A stretch of 64,000 nucleotides of DNA from CAYZHV01 sp046541355 (GTDB lineage Bacteria; Spirochaetota; Spirochaetia; DSM-27196; Alkalispirochaetaceae), in the NCBI GenBank assembly GCA_046541355.1, contig JBKHDM010000001.1, positions 7,301 to 71,300 of the forward strand, given 5' to 3'. This document shows positions 57,562-64,000 of this stretch, in pieces. Position numbers and translations under genes: made by a program. The stretch's first letter is position 1, and every line of letters starts with the position of its first letter. A model generated the notes under the pieces. The model ran no database searches and was not told the origin of the DNA. It saw nothing but the letters and a program-made list of their open reading frames with translations.

Positions 57562-58826
57562 CGCTTTTCCTCTGCTTCAGGCTTCTTCATTGTCTGGCTG
57601 CGCCACTCGAAAAACGCCGCCAGGAGTGTCGCGGTGAGGCCCCCGGCAAAACCGTTGTTGTACAGGGTCATACCACCATGCCACGCACCGGTCTGGTGCA
57701 CCATAAGAAAGTGTACGAAACCAGCTACCAATCCGACAACGATACCGAACTCTCCCGCCATTGGTGCGAGGGTCGTGCCGAAGAGCACCGCCAGGATCGC
57801 TCCCGGCGAGACCAGGTCGACTCCGAAAAAGAGGGTCGCCCCGACAATCCCCCCCATCACCGGTAGACAGTTTACCGGGTGCTTGCCGAAGGCGCCGAAG
57901 CCGACAACCGTGAGGATGCCGCCGAGAACCGGCCCGTTCAGGGGGGCGCCGACAAGGAGCACGTAGAGCCAGCACATCGTGCCAAGAAGGCCCATATTTA
58001 TGAGGGTTGCCCCGGGAGTTGCCATGTCCATGAAGTCCGAGGGAAGCCGCCCCCCGAGACGGAAGATTGAAAGCACCTCCCTCGCCCGCTTTGCAGGTCC
58101 GCCGAGAAGCCCGGCGCCAATGAGAACCAGGGAGAGAAGGGGTATGAGCAGCTCCAGGGCGAGGCCGGGTTCCTCATTCCAGATGAGCGTGCCTGCGAGC
58201 TGCCCCCCGGCACCAAGAAAGAGGGCAGCCGCAAAGAGGGCGAGAAAGCCGCTTGCAAGGCCGATGTTGTAGAGACTGAAGCCCTGATGGAACCGCAGGG
58301 TGACCATCGCTACCGCCGGCAGCAGAAGCCCGAGGAGCGCCCCCCCGACCACCGCGAGAGTCCAGGACAGGGGCGTGCCCGGCAGCAGCTCCACCGCTAT
58401 GGTGGAAACGACCGGAGCGAGGGCGGTACCGAACAAGGCGATGAGGATATACTGGTTGAAGCCGCGCCCGCTCGCCCTGGCGGCGATATAGACACCGAGG
58501 ATGACAGGAAGGATGTTTACCGGGGTCTTACCGAACAGGCCGAAACCGAGCATCGTGTAGACCGCCGCGAGAGAGGGGCCTGAGATGCTGATCTTGTTTG
58601 CCGCCAGCAGCAGGAGTCCGATTATCGCCACAAGAGACGCGTTCATCATCGCCGCCCCGGAGCCGCCGATGAGGGAGAAGTCGTTTACAAGCCTGGCGGA
58701 ATGAAGCTGAATCTCTAGGAGCCCTTCGAGGGCGTCCGCGGGCCCCTGGTAGATCGCGCCGCCGACAAGGATGGTCAGAAGGATCACCCAGGTGAACCAG
58801 TAGAGAGAAGCTTCCGTCCGGGTCAC
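57558..58826 (-). CDS. DUF1576 polytopic membrane protein
   Basis: 422 residues, about twelve helices in two related halves: ISGPSLAAVYTMLGFGLFGKTPVNILPVILGVYIAA and LNGPVLGGILTVVGFGAFGKHPVNCLPVMGGIVGA both contain GFGLFGK-type motifs, a duplication. This is the DUF1576 layout; the function is unknown but may be transport. SD AAGGAGCG precedes the ATG. The next gene on the strand (128 residues) overlaps by 4 bp. A 20-bp repeat lies 70 bp upstream. Confidence 0.85.
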   Translation of the reverse strand: MTRTEASLYWFTWVILLTILVGGAIYQGPADALEGLLEIQLHSARLVNDFSLIGGSGAAMMNASLVAIIGLLLLAANKISISGPSLAAVYTMLGFGLFGKTPVNILPVILGVYIAARASGRGFNQYILIALFGTALAPVVSTIAVELLPGTPLSWTLAVVGGALLGLLLPAVAMVTLRFHQGFSLYNIGLASGFLALFAAALFLGAGGQLAGTLIWNEEPGLALELLIPLLSLVLIGAGLLGGPAKRAREVLSIFRLGGRLPSDFMDMATPGATLINMGLLGTMCWLYVLLVGAPLNGPVLGGILTVVGFGAFGKHPVNCLPVMGGIVGATLFFGVDLVSPGAILAVLFGTTLAPMAGEFGIVVGLVAGFVHFLMVHQTGAWHGGMTLYNNGFAGGLTATLLAAFFEWRSQTMKKPEAEEKR

Positions 58827-58895
58827 ATAACGCTCCTTTTACTGAAGGTGACACCATTGTTACACGGCCCACGGGCGATCTCAACGTTTTTCTAC

Positions 58896-58915
58896 TGTCC
58901 TCCACCCTGGGGATA
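58896..58915 (+). repeat. Solitary copy of the 20-bp dispersed repeat
   Basis: Exact TGTCCTCCACCCTGGGGATA, preceded by CTAC, 9 nt past the diguanylate cyclase stop on the minus strand. Confidence 0.85.
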
Positions 58916-58924
58916 GAAGGTAGG

Positions 58925-60319
58925 TCAGAACAGCTCGACCCTATTGCGACCGTTATTCTTGGCGCGGTAGAGCGCCTGGTCCGCCTCGGCTATCATCTCC
59001 TTCAGGGGACGAGGGGCGCTGCTTGCGGTGATACCGATACTCACCGTCACGTTCCCCGCAAACTCGCACATGTCCCTCACCTCGCAGGCACTTCGTATCC
59101 GCTCCATGATCTGCCGCGCGGCAGTTCCCGGGGTATTCGGAAGGAGAGCGACAAACTCCTCCCCACCGTAGCGGCCAAGTATGTCTCCCTTCCGGAGGTT
59201 CAGACTGAAGAGCTCGGCGATGGTACGGATAACCAGATCCCCGACCGGATGGCCGTAGCCGTCGTTTATCCGCTTGAAGTGATCGATGTCGACCATAGCC
59301 ACCGCGTTTTCCGGGTAGAGATCCTGATACTCCTGCCAGAGGGCCGGGGCGTCCCGGTCAAAGCTACGACGGGTCAAAAAACCGGTGAGTGCGTCGGCCT
59401 CGAGTTCGGCAACGGTCCTGCGGTAGCGCTGGTTGTTACGGATCGCCACCGCGAGAATGTCCGCGAAAGCGAGGACCGGGTAGAGGTCCTGACCGCGGTA
59501 GAACCCGGGCTCCGGATGCCAGAGAAAGACCCCGCCGAGGCCGCCGTTTCGCTCCCGCAGCGGGACCGCCAGGAGGGACCGAAAACTGAACTGCTCCCCG
59601 ACGTCATCGTGAATCACCGGATAATAGGTCTCCTTCAACTCCTCAACTATCGGCTCCTCCACCGGAAGCTCGATACCCTCCTGATACGGATGGATCAGCA
59701 GCTTGCGCAGCTCCCCCTGTTCAAAGGCGAAGACTTCGCAGTGCTCGAACTCCACGATACTGGCGAGTTGGCGGAGACCGAGAACCAGATTATCCGTAAG
59801 CTCCAGGTCCGCTGAGAGAAGCGTACTGGTCTGCCGCAGGGACTCGGCGACCTCGTAGCGCCGTTCGGTCTCCTGGTACCGGCGATGGAGATACTCCTCC
59901 GCGTGCTTCCGGCTCGAGATCTCCCGATCTACCCCGAAAATCGTCGCCATAGTGCCGTCCGGGCGCCGCTCAACGACGTGAGCGTGAGTCTCGATCCAAT
60001 GCCACCGGCCCTCTTTGTCACAGAGACGGTACTCGCAGTAGAGTTCGTCCTCCCAGCCGGCTCGCACCCGCTGCCAGAGGGCGAGATAGGTGGGAAGGTC
60101 TTCCGGATGGATTCTCTCATGGTAGGTTCCGTCCCGCATCTCCTCGTCGCTAAAACCGAGTTGCCGCAGAGTGGTGCTGGTAATGCCGTGATTTTCCACA
60201 AGATCACTGTAGAAGAACTTGGTTCCGAACAGGCGCCTCAACAGCCGCGGATCGCGAAGGAGAGCCGCTATCGGCTGATCGGAGGTCGGTTCTGTCCCGT
60301 TTCCAGCGATGTTGTCCAT
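58925..60319 (-). CDS. PAS-GAF diguanylate cyclase
   Basis: 464 residues, no membrane helix. PAS_3-type domain (about 35-140, QLGFSDEEMRDGTYHERIHPEDL, DKEGRWHWIETHAHVV), a GAF-like domain (about 165-290, VEFEHCEVFAFEQGELRKL), and a GGDEF domain (about 310-464) with the active site RYGGEEFVALL. The RxxD inhibition site (RKGD) lies five residues before it, so product feedback is expected. It makes c-di-GMP from two GTP. Alone between the DUF1576 and icd genes. No EAL domain or receiver nearby. Confidence 0.93.
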   Translation of the reverse strand: MDNIAGNGTEPTSDQPIAALLRDPRLLRRLFGTKFFYSDLVENHGITSTTLRQLGFSDEEMRDGTYHERIHPEDLPTYLALWQRVRAGWEDELYCEYRLCDKEGRWHWIETHAHVVERRPDGTMATIFGVDREISSRKHAEEYLHRRYQETERRYEVAESLRQTSTLLSADLELTDNLVLGLRQLASIVEFEHCEVFAFEQGELRKLLIHPYQEGIELPVEEPIVEELKETYYPVIHDDVGEQFSFRSLLAVPLRERNGGLGGVFLWHPEPGFYRGQDLYPVLAFADILAVAIRNNQRYRRTVAELEADALTGFLTRRSFDRDAPALWQEYQDLYPENAVAMVDIDHFKRINDGYGHPVGDLVIRTIAELFSLNLRKGDILGRYGGEEFVALLPNTPGTAARQIMERIRSACEVRDMCEFAGNVTVSIGITASSAPRPLKEMIAEADQALYRAKNNGRNRVELF

Positions 60320-60568
60320 ACTCTTAGGCCTCCGAAGCGATTATGCCTCAATAAGCTCGATAAAGAAAGTGATAGCCGGGAGGCTATGGGAGGATCATGG
60401 GAGGGTGACAACCGAGACCTTCGGGCAGGACGGCACGGTCGATCCTGAACAGTTCAGCCCGCGGCCCGGGGCCGGCCAGTCGGTCGAAGACCGATAACCA
60501 CTTCCCCTTCTCTGCTGTTCCCGGGTATGTTTCGCACCATAAGAACGCAGTACAACCATGGAGGTGCT

Positions 60569-62023
60569 ATGAGTAAGAGGGCAATAACCGTCGCCTACGG
60601 TGACGGAATCGGACCGGAGATAATGGAGGCGTCCCTTCGCATTCTCGACGCTGCGGGGGCAGAGATTGAGATCGAGGAGGTAACCGTCGGCGAAAAGATC
60701 TACCTCAAGGGTAACAGCGCGGGGATCGAGCCGGATTTCTGGGACTCGATCCGGCGAACAAAGGTCTTTTTCAAGGCGCCCCTCACAACGCCCCAGGGAA
60801 GCGGGTTCAAGAGTATCAACGTGACCACCCGCAAGACCTTGAGCCTCTACGCCAACGTCCGACCCGCCCGAGCCCTGGCACCCTTTGTGGAGACAAAACA
60901 CCCTAAGCAGGATCTCGTCATTATCCGGGAGAATGAAGAGGACCTCTACGCGGGTATCGAGCACCGGCAGACCGATGAGGTGTACCAGTGCCTCAAGCTC
61001 ATCTCCCGCCCCGGGAGCGAGCGGATAGTCCGTTACGCCTTTGAGTACGCCAAGGCAAACAACCGGAAGAAGGTGACCTGTTTTACCAAAGACAACATCA
61101 TGAAGCTCACCGACGGGCTGTTCCACAAAGTCTTTGACGAGGTCGCCAAGGAGTACCCGGAGATCGAGAACGAGCACTGGATCGTCGACATCGGCGCGGC
61201 CAAAATGGCTGACGCGCCGGAGAACTTTGACGTAATCGTACTTCCCAACCTCTATGGCGATGTCCTCTCCGACGTTGCCGCCCAGATAGCCGGCTCCGTG
61301 GGCATGGCGGGAAGCGCCAACATAGGGGAGCACGCGGCGATGTTCGAGGCGATTCACGGCTCGGCACCCCGCCGGGCGGGACAGAACCTCGCCAACCCCT
61401 CCGGCCTCCTCCAGGGAGGGATCATGATGATGGCCCATATCGGGCAGCCCGAGGTTGCCGAGCGGGTCCACAACGCGTGGCTCAGGACGATGGAGGACGG
61501 CATCCACACCTACGACATCTACCGGGAGGGTGTGAGCAAGCAGAAGGTGGGAACCAAGGAGTTCGCCGACGCGGTTATCGAGCGACTCGGCAAGAAGCCG
61601 CAGACCCTGGAGCCAGTCTCCTACGCCGGTCAGGCGAGCATCCCCGGCGCCGGAAGCCTCGCGGCCCGCAAGCGCGCCAAAAAGGAACTCCAGGGGGTTG
61701 ATATCTTTCTCGACTGGGATGAGTCCGACCGCGACCCGAACGCCCTCGGCGAGAAGCTCGCCGCGGCGGGCACCGACGCCCTCGCCCTCACGATGATTAC
61801 CAACCGAGGACTCAAGGTGTGGCCCAAGGGCGCGCCTGAGACCTTCTGCACCGACCACTGGCGCTGCCGCTTCGGAGCCGCTCCGGGGCAGAAGCCGGCG
61901 AGTCAACAGGAGATCCTCGATGTGATGCAGCGGGTCCACGACCACGGCTTTAACATCATAAAGACCGAGCAGCTCTACACCTTTGACGGAGAGCCCGGCT
62001 TCTCCCTCGGCCAGGGACAGTAG
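60569..62023 (+). CDS. icd: NADP-dependent isocitrate dehydrogenase
   Basis: 484 residues from the ATG at 60569, with GGAGG 6 nt upstream. Isocitrate/isopropylmalate dehydrogenase fold: YGDGIGPEIM (about 9-18), NVTTRKTLSLYANVRPARAL (substrate Arg cluster), IRENEEDLYAGIEH, DVIVLPNLYGDVLSDVAAQIAGS, and HGSAPRRAGQNLANPSG (cofactor site). The C-terminal extension of about 140 residues matches the long Thermus/Rickettsia-type enzyme. It makes 2-oxoglutarate and CO2. A bidirectional terminator follows. The gene stands alone, 250 bp from the diguanylate cyclase start (divergent). Confidence 0.93.
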   Translation: MSKRAITVAYGDGIGPEIMEASLRILDAAGAEIEIEEVTVGEKIYLKGNSAGIEPDFWDSIRRTKVFFKAPLTTPQGSGFKSINVTTRKTLSLYANVRPARALAPFVETKHPKQDLVIIRENEEDLYAGIEHRQTDEVYQCLKLISRPGSERIVRYAFEYAKANNRKKVTCFTKDNIMKLTDGLFHKVFDEVAKEYPEIENEHWIVDIGAAKMADAPENFDVIVLPNLYGDVLSDVAAQIAGSVGMAGSANIGEHAAMFEAIHGSAPRRAGQNLANPSGLLQGGIMMMAHIGQPEVAERVHNAWLRTMEDGIHTYDIYREGVSKQKVGTKEFADAVIERLGKKPQTLEPVSYAGQASIPGAGSLAARKRAKKELQGVDIFLDWDESDRDPNALGEKLAAAGTDALALTMITNRGLKVWPKGAPETFCTDHWRCRFGAAPGQKPASQQEILDVMQRVHDHGFNIIKTEQLYTFDGEPGFSLGQGQ

Positions 62024-62084
62024 GAGGACGATCCTGCCGGCTGGTTTTCGGCAGGAGCTCAATATCAGAAGTTCACTATAAAAG

Positions 62085-62112
62085 GGGCCGCCTCCTAACC
62101 GGGAGACGGCCC
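62085..62112. terminator. Bidirectional terminator between icd and osmC
   Basis: Stem GGGCCG-C-CTCC / GGAG-A-CGGCCC with one C/A mismatch, loop TAACCG. T-rich on the right (GTATTTTG) and, on the minus strand, on the left (CCCCTTTTAT). Confidence 0.8.
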
Positions 62113-62177
62113 GTATTTTGTTTACATCGGCGGGATCTTTGCCCCCTGCCTGGGGCTTTCTGTTTCGCTTGCTCCGA

Positions 62178-62600
62178 CTACTGCTGCAGCCGCGCTGTAA
62201 GGGTAATCTCGACTCCCGCGAGCGCCTTGCTCACCGGGCATCCCCCCTTTGCTGCCTCCGCGATTTTCTGAAACTCCGCGTCATGTATCCCCTCGACCTG
62301 CGCCTCGGTGGTGAGGTCTATCCGGGATATGGAGAGTTCCTCGGCGTTGAGATGCACCTTCGCCTGGGTCGCGATGGAGACCGGCGTGTAGCCGGCGTTC
62401 TCCAGCTCCAGAGAGAAGGCCATGGAGAAACAGCCCGCGTGGGCCGCGCCGATGAGCTCCTCCGGGTTGGTTCCCTTCGCATCCTCGAAACGGGAGCCAT
62501 AGGAATAGCTTCCTTTAAAGGCGCCGCTTCCGAGTTCTACCGCGCCGCTTCCTTTCGATACGGTATCTTTCCAGGCCGCTTTTGCTGTTCGTGTAGGCAT
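62178..62600 (-). CDS. osmC: OsmC-type peroxiredoxin
   Basis: 140 residues. TNPEELIGAAHAGCFSMAFSLEL holds the first redox Cys (about 57) and AAKGGCPVSKALAG the second (about 122). SRFEDAKGTNPEE is the OsmC signature. It reduces organic hydroperoxides in the cytoplasm. Single gene with a terminator downstream and a degenerate 20-bp repeat upstream. Confidence 0.93.
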   Translation of the reverse strand: MPTRTAKAAWKDTVSKGSGAVELGSGAFKGSYSYGSRFEDAKGTNPEELIGAAHAGCFSMAFSLELENAGYTPVSIATQAKVHLNAEELSISRIDLTTEAQVEGIHDAEFQKIAEAAKGGCPVSKALAGVEITLTARLQQ

Positions 62601-62672
62601 ATAGTGCTCCTTTTGCTCTTGGGTTCTACCTAGAACCTCACGCTAAGGGAGCGGACATGTCAAATTGCCGGC

Positions 62673-62692
62673 AGTCTCCTCCACTCTGGGGA
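62673..62692 (+). repeat. Degenerate copy of the 20-bp repeat
   Basis: AGTCTCCTCCACTCTGGGGA matches the repeat with its AC prefix at 17 of 20 positions. It lies 12 nt past the crtZ-like stop (minus strand), the same position as the exact solitary copies. Confidence 0.5.
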
Positions 62693-62704
62693 GGGGAGGC
62701 AGCG

Positions 62705-63268
62705 TCAGCTGCTCTGCTTCTCGGCCTGGCTCTCTTTTTCGCGCTTTTTGAGCTCGAGTTGGAGCTTTCTGATCTCGTCGAGCTGCTTGTCCACTTCCGG
62801 TTGGTTCCGGGGGTCGTACTTCTTCGGTGCCCAGAGGAAGTGGTAACTCACCGCGCCATCCTTGGTGACCGTGGCGTGGTGCACGCGGTGGGCATTCAAA
62901 ATCCTGCGAAGGTAGGGATGCTTCGGCTTGAACTTGAGAGCACGAATGCGACCGTGGTACATGATGTCGTGAAAGATCACATACCCGATGCCGTACAGGC
63001 CGACACCAAATCCGGCGGAGGCCATCGGGTACCACTCGAGTCTCAGGCCGTTGAAGATGAGGAGAAACGAAAGCCCTGCAAAAAAGAAGAAGTAGAGATC
63101 GTTTTTCTGAAGACGGTGACCGCTACTGTTGTGATGATCATAGTGATAGCACCAGCCGGAGCCGTGCATCACGTACTTGTGCATAAACTTGGCCACAAAC
63201 TCCATGCTCACCGCCGCAGCGACAAAACAGATACTGTTGATAACAACTGCGAGAACCGTCATACCCAT
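62705..63268 (-). CDS. crtZ: CrtZ-like beta-carotene hydroxylase
   Basis: 187 residues, diiron membrane hydroxylase. Histidine motifs: HKYVMH (about 30), HYDHH (about 42-46), HDIMYHGR (about 101) and HRVHH (about 126-130), as in CrtZ. Four helices. The C-terminal tail is charged. CrtZ adds 3-hydroxyls to carotenoid rings. A wider fatty-acid hydroxylase superfamily also shares these motifs. Starts at ATG 63268 or 63262; a TATCTT box is close upstream. No other carotenoid gene is in view. Confidence 0.85.
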   Translation of the reverse strand: MGMTVLAVVINSICFVAAAVSMEFVAKFMHKYVMHGSGWCYHYDHHNSSGHRLQKNDLYFFFFAGLSFLLIFNGLRLEWYPMASAGFGVGLYGIGYVIFHDIMYHGRIRALKFKPKHPYLRRILNAHRVHHATVTKDGAVSYHFLWAPKKYDPRNQPEVDKQLDEIRKLQLELKKREKESQAEKQSS

Positions 63269-63367
63269 AACGCCCGTAAGATACTACGGCCGCTGAAAAA
63301 GAGAAAAGAGAAAAGCGATAAAGAGAAAAGCTCCTTCTGTGAACGCCGGCACCTAGAGGGCAACAAG

Positions 63368-63799
63368 CTACGCCGTTGCCAGACGCTCCAGATTGGCGAG
63401 AAGAGAGCGGATCTGGCGGCGGTTATACCAGCCAAGAATCGGCCGCCCGAGAAAGACAAGCGATCGCGGCTTCAGATCGAAAGCTCCAGTGTAGGAGACC
63501 GTCGCCCCTTCACTCTCGTCTTTTATAACAATCTCAATCGAGCCGCGTATCGCCCCGGTCATCTCATACCGTAGTTTTCCCGGCCGATCGTGCTCGACCG
63601 CCCGGATTTCTCCGGCAAACGGTATGCCGAGGATCCGATAGAGGTAGCTCGCGTGGGTTCCTCCGGAGGGGAGACGACCGATCTCCCGGGATTCGACGAG
63701 GGCCGGCGTAATCTGCCGATGCGTTTCCGGTTTATCGAGGAGATCGAAGAGCAGCTGAGCTGCTGCCGGTATAGCTCTGGTTGCACTAACCCGTATCAC
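63368..63799 (-). CDS. SRPBCC (START-like) protein
   Basis: 143 residues, GTG start at 63799. MIRVSATRAIPAAAQLLFDLLDKPETHRQITPALVES is the polyketide cyclase/SRPBCC start, and the rest alternates strand and helix with YEMTGAIRGSIEIVIK and SYTGAFDLKPRS. The ligand is a small hydrophobic molecule; possible partners are the nearby carotenoid hydroxylase but that is speculative. A TATCTT box lies close upstream. No good Shine-Dalgarno. Confidence 0.7.
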   Translation of the reverse strand: MIRVSATRAIPAAAQLLFDLLDKPETHRQITPALVESREIGRLPSGGTHASYLYRILGIPFAGEIRAVEHDRPGKLRYEMTGAIRGSIEIVIKDESEGATVSYTGAFDLKPRSLVFLGRPILGWYNRRQIRSLLANLERLATA

Positions 63800-63876
63800 A
63801 CATCGAAAGATACCAGCCCCCGGTCCCGGCAGCCAACCCTCCTGAGCTTCGATGCAGTCGGCCGCTCATTTGGTGC

Positions 63877-63905
63877 TTGCAGCGCCACGAGTTTCTGCAT
63901 ATTAT
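63877..63905 (+). promoter_or_regulatory. Promoter of tRNA-Val
   Basis: TTGCAG (63877-63882), 17-bp spacer, TATTAT (63900-63905), 10 bp before the mature tRNA. The -10 matches consensus in five of six bases; the -35 is weaker. Confidence 0.5.
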
Positions 63906-63915
63906 GTGGGCATTC

Positions 63916-63988
63916 GGGCGATTAACTCAGGGGCTAGAGTGCTACCTTCACACGGTAGAAGTCGCTGGTTCAAATCCAGCATCGCCCA
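63916..63988 (+). tRNA. tRNA-Val (anticodon CAC)
   Basis: 73 nt. Acceptor GGGCGAT/ATCGCCC, discriminator A, anticodon stem CTACC/GGTAG with loop TTCACAC (anticodon CAC), T arm GCTGG TTCAAAT CCAGC. CCA is not encoded. It reads GUG. Confidence 0.95.
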
Positions 63989-64000
63989 ACTCTGCGCCGA

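Noticed and set aside
60395..62062. Long open frame (555 codons) antisense to icd
   Set aside because: High GC makes antisense frames long; no recognisable domain, no ribosome site, and it covers a conserved enzyme on the other strand.

Overview
The window is a gene-dense, GC-rich bacterial chromosome segment of about 60 protein genes and two tRNA genes, with very short gaps. No prophage, complete insertion sequence, rRNA or CRISPR is seen. My best guess is a free-living, high-GC spirochaete (inference only). The reasons are a Gram-negative Lol sorting system beside a Firmicute-like ClpC/McsA/McsB module, an Rnf complex, a GH57 glucanotransferase, and many exported PEGA, fibronectin-like, YD-repeat and TPR proteins of the kind common in Spirochaetales. 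A carotene-hydroxylase-like gene would fit a pigmented species.

Layout. 1-10 kb: macro-domain end, flavodoxin, J-domain protein, RNase R, then a leftward run of ring-cleaving dioxygenase, esterase, membrane-anchored trypsin-like protease, MoxR ATPase, DUF58 and VWA protein (a Bat-type aerotolerance module). 10-20 kb: small membrane and unknown proteins, SDR, hemolysin III, two tail-to-tail rhodaneses, an MFS transporter behind a PAS histidine kinase, EamA permease, ACT protein, nucleotidyltransferase and GNAT. 20-26.8 kb: SfsA fused to a GIY-YIG-like domain, overlapping sbcC and sbcD, then a large acyltransferase. 26.9-41.3 kb: a lipoprotein, a long leftward run (prfB with programmed frameshift, PEGA protein, ftsY, YD-repeat protein, two LolC/E-type permeases around lolD, mcsA, mcsB, clpC), and a divergent exported fibronectin/TPR protein. 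41.4-49.6 kb: GH57 enzyme and rnfC-D-G-E-A headed by a DUF212 protein and a 515-residue unknown membrane protein. 49.6-64 kb: pseudouridine synthase, P-loop/Asp23 fusion, inactive-protease-like TPR protein, poly(A) polymerase, Mrp ATPase, outer-membrane protein, tRNA-Arg(CCT), cation efflux protein, DUF1576 permease, diguanylate cyclase, isocitrate dehydrogenase, OsmC, carotene hydroxylase, SRPBCC protein and tRNA-Val(CAC).

How genes work together. prfB to clpC joins translation termination, SRP targeting, lipoprotein export and arginine-phosphate-directed proteolysis. The Bat cluster and the dioxygenase/esterase pair suggest envelope and electrophile stress handling. Rnf couples ferredoxin and NAD to ion transport, but rnfB is not at this locus.

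Two patterns cut across genes. First, a 20-bp sequence, TGTCCTCCACCCTGGGGATA, recurs in gaps between tandem minus-strand genes: three solitary copies (one degenerate) lie 6-12 nt past a stop codon, and two copies form the ends of a 156-bp inverted-repeat element. Second, many starts have no Shine-Dalgarno but a sigma70-like -10 box only 6-18 nt upstream, which predicts leaderless or nearly leaderless transcripts.
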